Source: Thioalkalivibrio sp.
GTDB taxonomy: Bacteria > Pseudomonadota > Gammaproteobacteria > Ectothiorhodospirales > Ectothiorhodospiraceae
Reading direction: 5' to 3'
Assembly (NCBI GenBank): GCA_007120575.1
Contig: SKNJ01000147.1
Coordinates: 1-5,103, forward strand
DNA length: 5,103 bases
A program made the position numbers and the translations under genes. Each line of letters starts with the position of its first letter. Positions within the stretch are counted from its first letter, which is position 1. The notes beneath the pieces were generated by a model. It did no database searches. It worked only from the letters and a program-made list of their open reading frames with translations, and was not told the DNA's origin. Shown here piece after piece: positions 1 through 5,103 of the stretch.

Positions 1-1170
<1,170 letters not shown>

Positions 1171-1187
1171 GTCCCGGAATTTCCATG

Positions 1188-1218
1188 AAACCGCGACCCT
1201 GGGGTTGCGGTTTTTTTT
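1188..1218 (+). terminator. Rho-independent terminator of lon
   Basis: An 11-position stem (1189-1199 with 1202-1212, including one G-T pair) closes on a very short loop, which probably opens to four bases. It runs directly into eight T residues (1211-1218). It sits 17 bases after the lon stop and should end the lon transcript before the hupB promoter. Confidence 0.9.
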
Positions 1219-1295
1219 GCGTGCGTGGGGCGTTCTTGCGGACCCGGCGGGGGGCAGCCCGCACGCGGATCGGCCGGCGGCAGCCTTCGCTGCGT

Positions 1296-1325
1296 TTGAC
1301 ACTTTTTCGAGGGCCTTGCTATAAC
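1296..1325 (+). promoter_or_regulatory. Sigma70-type promoter of hupB with extended -10
   Basis: A perfect -35 TTGACA (1296-1301) is followed after 18 bases by TATAAC (1320-1325), a five-of-six match to the -10 consensus. TGC directly precedes it (1317-1319), making an extended -10. It is the only near-consensus promoter I see between the lon terminator and hupB. Transcription would begin near 1331-1333 and leave a leader of about 125 nt. The two hexamers are seen in the sequence; activity and start point are inferred. Confidence 0.75.
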
Positions 1326-1331
1326 CCCAGT

Positions 1332-1456
1332 CGCACCACACGATTCAGCGGCCAGGCGGCTTTTCCGGGGAGATGGAGATCGGTACCCTGGCTGTTGTAA
1401 GCTTGGCCATCATCCGGCGCAAAGCCCGAGTCACCACTGAGATAAGGAAGCCTTTC
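1332..1456 (+). other. 5' leader of hupB (predicted)
   Basis: About 125 nt lie between the predicted start of transcription and the hupB ATG. I see no riboswitch, no clear attenuator hairpin and no tRNA-like fold. The stretch from ATG 1373 to the hupB start is open and in frame with hupB, so a 28-residue N-terminal extension is formally possible. It has no good Shine-Dalgarno sequence and no HU homologue that I know carries it. The extent depends on the promoter call. Confidence 0.5.
1444..1448 (+). promoter_or_regulatory. Ribosome-binding site of hupB (decides the start)
   Basis: AAGGA lies 8 bases before ATG 1457. It supports the short 90-residue HU product over the in-frame upstream ATG at 1373, which lacks a comparable site. 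Confidence 0.85.
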
Positions 1457-1729
1457 ATGAATAAATCCGAATTGATCGACGCGATCGCTGCGGAAGCCGA
1501 TGTCCCCAAGGCCCAGGCCAGCCGGGTCGTCGATGCCATGGTCAGCGTAGTTGGGGATACCCTCGCCAAGGGTGATCAGGTATCGCTGGTGGGCTTTGGC
1601 ACCTTCCTGGTTCGCGAACGCGAGGCCCGTACCGGGCGCAACCCGCGCACCGGCGAAACCATCCAGATCGCCGCTTCCAAGACACCGTCGTTCAAGGCTG
1701 GTAAAGCGCTCAAGGATCGAGTAAACTAG
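1457..1729 (+). CDS. hupB: DNA-binding protein HU-beta
   Basis: HU is a small basic dimeric nucleoid protein. It bends and wraps DNA with little sequence preference and supports supercoiling, replication initiation and recombination. The product is 90 residues, the usual family length, and begins [11 protein letters not shown] as HU-beta proteins do. The helical dimerisation part (about 1-45) is followed by GFGTF (47-51). The flexible DNA-binding arm then contains the bacterial HU/IHF signature GRNPRTG, with the Pro that intercalates between base pairs. The end is [16 protein letters not shown]. The start was chosen from the AAGGA site 8 bases upstream and from family length. E. coli also has lon-hupB-ppiD, so context supports HU-beta rather than HU-alpha or IHF. 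A strong promoter lies upstream, and no terminator separates the gene from tRNA-Val 11 bases downstream. Confidence 0.97.
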   Translation: MNKSELIDAIAAEADVPKAQASRVVDAMVSVVGDTLAKGDQVSLVGFGTFLVREREARTGRNPRTGETIQIAASKTPSFKAGKALKDRVN

Positions 1730-1740
1730 CGCGCTTTATC

Positions 1741-1816
1741 GGGTGCTTAGCTCAGCTGGTAGAGCGTCGCCCTTACAAGGCGAATGTCGGCGGTTCGAAC
1801 CCGTCAGCACCCACCA
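1741..1816 (+). tRNA. tRNA-Val (anticodon UAC)
   Basis: All four arms fold. The acceptor is 1741-1747 paired with 1806-1812, the D-arm stem 1750-1753 with 1762-1765, the anticodon stem 1767-1771 with 1779-1783, and the T-arm stem 1789-1793 with 1801-1805 (one G-T pair) around TTCGAAC. The seven-base anticodon loop 1772-1778 places TAC at 1774-1776, giving UAC, which reads valine GUA and GUG codons. The discriminator is A1813, and CCA is encoded at 1814-1816. It starts 11 bases after the hupB stop with no promoter of its own that I can see, so it is probably processed from a hupB transcript. Confidence 0.97.
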
Positions 1817-1855
1817 AGTGCAGTCCCGCCCCGGGATGCACGACGCAGAGTTCCT

Positions 1856-1932
1856 GGAGCGGTAGTTCAGTTGGTTAGAATACCGGCCTGTCACGCCGGG
1901 GGTCGCGGGTTCGAGTCCCGTCCGCTCCGCCA
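1856..1932 (+). tRNA. tRNA-Asp (anticodon GUC)
   Basis: The acceptor 1856-1862 pairs with 1922-1928. The D stem is 1865-1868 with 1878-1881. The anticodon stem 1883-1887 pairs with 1895-1899 around a loop that puts GTC at 1890-1892, reading aspartate GAC and GAU. The T stem is 1905-1909 with 1917-1921. The discriminator is G1929, the usual aspartate identity base, and CCA is encoded at 1930-1932. It lies 39 bases after tRNA-Val, and a terminator begins 6 bases after its CCA. It is therefore the last member of the hupB-tRNA unit. Confidence 0.97.
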
Positions 1933-1937
1933 TATCG

Positions 1938-1966
1938 AAAAAGGCGCCCTCGGGCGCCTTTTTTTT
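1938..1966 (+). terminator. Rho-independent terminator of the hupB-tRNA unit
   Basis: The stem GGCGCC (1943-1948) pairs with GGCGCC (1953-1958) around a CTCG tetraloop. It is extended by an A-tract (1938-1942) pairing into eight T residues (1959-1966). It begins 6 bases after the CCA of tRNA-Asp. No comparable structure lies between hupB and the tRNAs, so it looks like the shared end of all three genes and separates them from ppiD. Confidence 0.92.
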
Positions 1967-2086
1967 GTGGTGCGCCAGGCGGACCAGCGTGCCGCGGGCG
2001 CCCCGGGGAACAGTGGCATCGCTGGTGCGGTCCATCTCCCGGAACCGGACGCAGACGCGGACCTGCGCGCCTGCTACCATTTCCGG

Positions 2087-2104
2087 GTTCGATGACATTC
2101 GAAC
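2087..2104. repeat. Perfect 6-bp inverted repeat upstream of ppiD
   Basis: GTTCGA (2087-2092) and TCGAAC (2099-2104) are perfect inverted copies separated by TGACAT. The element ends 33 bases before the ppiD start. It could be a two-fold operator site or a small hairpin in the leader. No T-tract follows, so it is not a terminator. I recognise no known regulator site in it. Confidence 0.45.
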
Positions 2105-2137
2105 GACGGCCCCTTTCAGGACATTCAAGAGACCAAC

Positions 2138-4039
2138 ATGCTGCAAGCAATCCGTGATCGCGCGACCGGCTGGCTCGCCTACGTCATCATCGGCCTCATC
2201 ACCATCCCCTTCGCATTGTGGGGGCTGGGCGAATATTTTGGCGGGTCCGGCCCGCTGGTTGCGGCAGAGGTCAACGGGGTCGATATCCCGGTACGTCAGG
2301 TGCATCAGGAGGCACGCAGCCAGCGGGACCAGATGGCCCGCATGTTCGGTGGCGAGATCCCGGACGATGTGCTGGACGAGGACGGTATCCGCATGGCTGC
2401 GCTGGAGAGTCTGATCCGTCACGAGCTGTTGCGGCAGGCGGCCGACAGCGCCGGCTTCCGCGCGGCCGGGGACAGCATCCTGCGCGAGATCCGGGGCATG
2501 CCGGTATTCGAGGAGAACGGACAGTTCAGCCGTGAACGCTACGCCCAGTTGCTGAATGCCCAGCGCATCAGTCCCGCGGATTTCGAACGTGACGTCGCCC
2601 AGTCCATTGTGCTGGCGCAGATTCAGCGCGGGATCCAGGCCACCGGACTGCCGGCTGCCGTGCTGGTGGAGGACTTCGGACGCCTGCGCAATCAGACCCG
2701 TGTAGCGAGCTGGCGGATCTTCGAGGCCGATGAATTCGATCAGCCCGGGGTTGTGGAGGCGGACGCGGTGCGCGCCTATTACGACGCGAATCCGGGCGAA
2801 TTCACCACTGCCGAGCGCATGCGGATCGCCTATCTGCAGCTGGATCCGGAATCGCTGGAAGGGACGGTCGAGGTCTCGGAAGACGAGATCCGCGAGCATT
2901 ATCGCCTGAACCGTTCGCGCTACGAGCAACCCGAATTGCGCGAGGTGCGCCAGATCCGCATCCGCGACGAAGAGGAAGATGCCGAGGCTCGGGTTCGCGA
3001 ATTGCGCGAACGTCTGGAGGCCGGCGAGGATTTCGCCACCCTGGCCGAGGAGTATTCCGAGGACCGGCTGAGCGCTGACCGGGGCGGGAGTCTGGGCCGG
3101 ATCGCCCGAGGGGATATCGACCCTACCCTGGAGACCGTGATCTTTACCCTGCCTCAGGGCCTGATCAGCCAGCCGGTGCGAACCGAGCGCGGTTGGTTCA
3201 TCCTCGAGGTGACCGATATCGAGGAGTCGCAGCCGCAGCCGCTCGAAGAAGTGCGCGAAGAGGTGGAGCGCGACCTGCGCGACCGTACTGCCGAGCAGAT
3301 GCAGATCCAGGCCCTGGACGACCTGATGTCGCTGACCACCGAGTTCTCCGAGAGCCTGGAGCCCGCAGCCAGCGCAACCGGCCTGGAAATCCGCACCAGC
3401 GACTGGTTTACCCGCGAGTCGGGTGCTGGCCTCACATCGTTGCGCAGCATCCGCAATGCCGCGTTCGATCCGCGGGTGCGCGAGGATGGCTACAACAGTG
3501 ATGCCATCGACCTGCGTGATGGCTCCACCATCGTGCTGCGCATGGAGGCGCACGAACCGGCCGAGTTGCGCCCGCTGGACGAGGTCGAGGACGAGATCCG
3601 CGCGCGCCTGCAGCGTGATGCGGCGGCCAGTGCGGCTCGCGAGGCTGGCGAGGCGTTGATCGCACAGATGCGCGAGGCCGACGCATGGCACGCGGCCCTG
3701 GAGGATACGCAAGCCTGGCAGCGCGGCCAGGAGGTCCGGCGCGATTCCGCCGCCGACGGGGACGCGGACGTTCCGCCCGGCGTTCGCGAGCATCTGTTCC
3801 GCCTGGCCGCCCCGAGTGAGGGTGCGGTCGAGGTTTCGGGTGCGTCGCTGCCGGGAGGCGACTTCGCGGTCGTGGTGCTGGAAGAGGTTCGGCTCGAGGA
3901 CGGGGCGGCCGATGAAACCATGCGCCAGCGGGCGCGCGAGGAACTGCTCAACGCGTATGGTGGTGCCGAGTTCCGTGCGTATCTGGCTTGGCTGGAGTCG
4001 CAGGCGGACATCCAGCGCTATCCCGACAACCTGGATTAA
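2138..4039 (+). CDS. ppiD: Peptidyl-prolyl isomerase-like periplasmic folding chaperone PpiD (SurA N-terminal and parvulin-like domains)
   Basis: PpiD is anchored in the inner membrane with its bulk in the periplasm, where it helps newly secreted proteins leave the SecYEG translocon. The product is 633 residues (E. coli PpiD is 623). A short N-terminus with basic residues precedes one membrane segment at about 12-34 (WLAYVIIGLITIPFALWGL), so the C-terminus faces the periplasm. Next comes a SurA-like chaperone region (about 40-190), including VNGVDIPVRQV, and then a parvulin-type domain (about 265-362) with FATLAEEYSED, GGSLGRI and GWFILEV. The two histidines of active parvulins are absent: RQIRI replaces RHI (Q272), and F354 stands where GYHI or GWHI is usual. 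This suggests little or no isomerase activity, as reported for E. coli PpiD. The C-terminal region is acidic and Ala/Arg/Glu-rich without motifs I know. The start ATG has only a weak AAGAGA site. Terminators on both sides make it monocistronic. Its position after hupB supports ppiD over surA. Confidence 0.93.
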   Translation: MLQAIRDRATGWLAYVIIGLITIPFALWGLGEYFGGSGPLVAAEVNGVDIPVRQVHQEARSQRDQMARMFGGEIPDDVLDEDGIRMAALESLIRHELLRQAADSAGFRAAGDSILREIRGMPVFEENGQFSRERYAQLLNAQRISPADFERDVAQSIVLAQIQRGIQATGLPAAVLVEDFGRLRNQTRVASWRIFEADEFDQPGVVEADAVRAYYDANPGEFTTAERMRIAYLQLDPESLEGTVEVSEDEIREHYRLNRSRYEQPELREVRQIRIRDEEEDAEARVRELRERLEAGEDFATLAEEYSEDRLSADRGGSLGRIARGDIDPTLETVIFTLPQGLISQPVRTERGWFILEVTDIEESQPQPLEEVREEVERDLRDRTAEQMQIQALDDLMSLTTEFSESLEPAASATGLEIRTSDWFTRESGAGLTSLRSIRNAAFDPRVREDGYNSDAIDLRDGSTIVLRMEAHEPAELRPLDEVEDEIRARLQRDAAASAAREAGEALIAQMREADAWHAALEDTQAWQRGQEVRRDSAADGDADVPPGVREHLFRLAAPSEGAVEVSGASLPGGDFAVVVLEEVRLEDGAADETMRQRAREELLNAYGGAEFRAYLAWLESQADIQRYPDNLD

Positions 4040-4133
4040 GTGCCCCGACAAGGCTGTACCCGCGTCGCGGGCGCCCTGCCGGACGCCCGGTACCCCTCTC
4101 GGTCTGTGTCGGTGATGGCTGGCCCGGGAGCGG

Positions 4134-4152
4134 GCGGTCAGGCGTAGACCGC
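4134..4152. repeat. Short perfect inverted repeat downstream of ppiD
   Basis: GCGGTC (4134-4139) and GACCGC (4147-4152) are perfect inverted copies around a 7-base loop, about 95 bases after the ppiD stop. No T-tract follows on either strand. It may be an extra 3'-UTR hairpin before the terminator, or chance in GC-rich DNA. The rest of 4040-4184 shows no gene. Confidence 0.3.
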
Positions 4153-4184
4153 TACAACTTCCTGGGCCGACAGACTGCCAGACG

Positions 4185-4211
4185 AAAAAAGCCCGGCGCT
4201 GCCGGGCTTTT
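4185..4211. terminator. Bidirectional terminator between convergent ppiD and fabI
   Basis: GCCCGGC (4191-4197) pairs with GCCGGGC (4201-4207) around the loop GCT. Six A residues (4185-4190) precede the stem and four T residues (4208-4211) follow it. Read rightward it can end ppiD transcription. Read leftward the A-tract becomes a six-base U-tract, so it should work better for fabI, whose stop codon lies about 40 bases away. Confidence 0.88.
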
Positions 4212-4252
4212 GTATGTGTACACGGGGCGCGCGCCAGCGGCCCTGCTGGGCC

Positions 4253-5050
4253 TTATTCCATGCCCATCTCGCGGGCACCGAGGCCGACGGTGTTGAAGCC
4301 CGAGTCAACGTACATCACCTCGCCGGTGATCCCGGAGGCGAGATCGGAGCACAGGAACGCGCCGGCGTTGCCGACCTGCTCGATGGTGACGTTGCGACGC
4401 AACGGCGCGTTGGCCGCCACATGGTCGAGGATGCCCTTGAAACCGCCGATGCCGGAGGCCGCCAGGGTGCGGATCGGACCGGCGGAGATCGCGTTCACGC
4501 GGGTCGTCTCCGGCCCCAGGGTGTACGCCAGGTAGCGTACGTTGGCCTCCAGGCTGGCCTTGGCCAGGCCCATCACGTTGTAGCTCGGCATCGAGCGTTG
4601 CGCGCCAAGGTAGCTGAGGGTCAGGATGGATGCTTCGCGGTCCTTCATCATCCCGCGGCCGGCCTTGGCCAGGGCGGCCAGACTGTAGGAGCTGACATCG
4701 TGGGCGGTACGGAAACCGTCACGGGTCAGGTTGTCGAGGAAGTCGCCCTCGAGCTGGTCCTTGGGGGCGAACGCCACCGAGTGGACCAGGATGTCGATCC
4801 CGTCCCAGTAGTCGTCCAGGCGTTCGAATACCTGCTCGATCTCGCGGTCGTCTTCGACATTGCAAGGCACCAGGATGTCCGAGTCGAAGTCCGCGACCAG
4901 CTTGCCGACGCGGTCCTTCAGACGCTCGTTCTGGTAGGTGAACGCGAGTTCCGCGCCTTCGCGGCGCATGCACTCGGCGATACCGTAGGCGATGGAACGG
5001 TTGCTGGCAACGCCGACGATGAGTGCGCGCTTGCCCTTCAGAAAACCCAT
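4253..5050 (-). CDS. fabI: Enoyl-[acyl-carrier-protein] reductase (NADH), FabI
   Basis: FabI carries out the last step of each elongation cycle of type II fatty-acid synthesis. It reduces trans-2-enoyl-ACP to acyl-ACP with NADH, acts as a cytoplasmic tetramer, and is the target of triclosan. The product is 265 residues (E. coli 262). The N-terminus [25 protein letters not shown] holds the FabI-type nucleotide-binding glycine segment. The catalytic pair is Tyr157 and Lys164 in SYNVMGLAK (Y-x6-K), with the upstream Tyr147 in [22 protein letters not shown] (188-201) and FLCSDL (232-237) are typical of the family. Residue 93 is Ala (HSVAFAP) where E. coli and, as I recall, P. aeruginosa have Gly. 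The start at 5048-5050 has a strong AAGGAG site 6 bases before it. The gene converges on ppiD and shares a terminator with it. Its promoter is probably outside the window or further upstream. Confidence 0.98.
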   Translation of the reverse strand: MGFLKGKRALIVGVASNRSIAYGIAECMRREGAELAFTYQNERLKDRVGKLVADFDSDILVPCNVEDDREIEQVFERLDDYWDGIDILVHSVAFAPKDQLEGDFLDNLTRDGFRTAHDVSSYSLAALAKAGRGMMKDREASILTLSYLGAQRSMPSYNVMGLAKASLEANVRYLAYTLGPETTRVNAISAGPIRTLAASGIGGFKGILDHVAANAPLRRNVTIEQVGNAGAFLCSDLASGITGEVMYVDSGFNTVGLGAREMGME

Positions 5051-5056
5051 TTGAAA

Positions 5057-5062
5057 CTCCTT
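5057..5062 (-). promoter_or_regulatory. Ribosome-binding site of fabI
   Basis: On the minus strand AAGGAG stands 6 bases before the fabI ATG. It is a near-perfect Shine-Dalgarno sequence that confirms the start. The remaining bases to the window end (5063-5103) show no clear -35/-10 pair and no further gene. Confidence 0.9.
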
Positions 5063-5103
5063 GGCTCAGATCCGTGCCGACGCACCCGGGCGGGTCGTCT
5101 CGA

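Noticed and set aside
1219..1266. GCGTGC at 1219-1224 and GCACGC at 1261-1266 as a structured element
   Set aside because: It is a six-base match across a 36-base gap in GC-rich DNA, which is expected by chance.
1373..1456. A 28-residue N-terminal extension of HU from ATG 1373
   Set aside because: HU-beta proteins start at MNKS, a good Shine-Dalgarno sequence precedes ATG 1457, and none precedes 1373. Kept only as a point to test.
1741..1932. The tRNA pair as an integration site for a mobile element
   Set aside because: No integrase gene, no repeated tRNA 3' end and no foreign-looking segment is present in the window; core genes continue on both sides.
2072..2080. TGCTACCAT as an extended -10 for ppiD
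   Set aside because: It matches the -10 consensus poorly and no acceptable -35 lies 16-18 bases upstream. ppiD needs a promoter in 1967-2137 because a terminator precedes it, but I cannot place it.
1784..2095. A 103-residue plus-strand open frame over the tRNAs and terminator
   Set aside because: Its GGRGFESRPL segment is the familiar spurious peptide from translating a tRNA gene; the frame runs through tRNA-Asp and the terminator.
1736..4051. A 771-residue open frame on the minus strand, antisense to all of ppiD and both tRNAs
   Set aside because: It mirrors ppiD in GC-rich DNA, where antisense frames stay open by codon bias. Its C-terminal part is the reverse translation of the two tRNA genes, and it contains no domain I recognise. 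ppiD on the plus strand has clear family homology.
4059..4071. A CCCGC-GTC-GCGGG hairpin just after the ppiD stop, as a terminator
   Set aside because: It is short and no T-tract follows; the hairpin at 4191-4207 is a much better terminator.

Overview
This GC-rich window shows a conserved bacterial housekeeping neighbourhood. The gene order lon - hupB - (tRNA-Val, tRNA-Asp) - ppiD - fabI, together with protein sequences very close to E. coli and Pseudomonas homologues as I recall them, points to a gammaproteobacterium. The high GC and the strongly acidic, Glu/Asp-rich PpiD would fit a Pseudomonas-like or Ectothiorhodospiraceae-like lineage. That finer placement is a guess, because no rRNA or lineage marker is present.

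Layout. Positions 1-1170 (+) hold the C-terminal half of the ATP-dependent protease Lon, entering at the Walker B motif, followed by a strong intrinsic terminator (1188-1218). Positions 1219-1456 hold no gene. They carry a near-consensus sigma70 promoter with an extended -10 (1296-1325) and a leader of about 125 nt. hupB (1457-1729, +) encodes the 90-residue nucleoid protein HU-beta. Only 11 nt later comes tRNA-Val(UAC) (1741-1816), then tRNA-Asp(GUC) (1856-1932), then a strong terminator (1938-1966). Positions 1967-2137 are the upstream region of ppiD, with a short perfect inverted repeat. ppiD (2138-4039, +) encodes a membrane-anchored periplasmic folding factor of the SurA/PpiD family. A bidirectional terminator (4185-4211) separates it from the convergent fabI (4253-5050, -), the enoyl-ACP reductase of fatty-acid synthesis. 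The last 53 bases hold the fabI ribosome-binding site and no recognisable promoter.

How the parts relate. Lon (cytoplasmic protein turnover), HU (nucleoid architecture) and PpiD (folding at the Sec translocon exit) are neighbours in many gammaproteobacteria, but terminators here split them into separate transcription units. The most notable local feature is the hupB-tRNA-tRNA unit, in which the tRNAs appear to depend on the hupB promoter and share one terminator with it. I found no mobile element, CRISPR array, defence system or evidence of a new system. This is an ordinary core-genome region, and the findings are modest.
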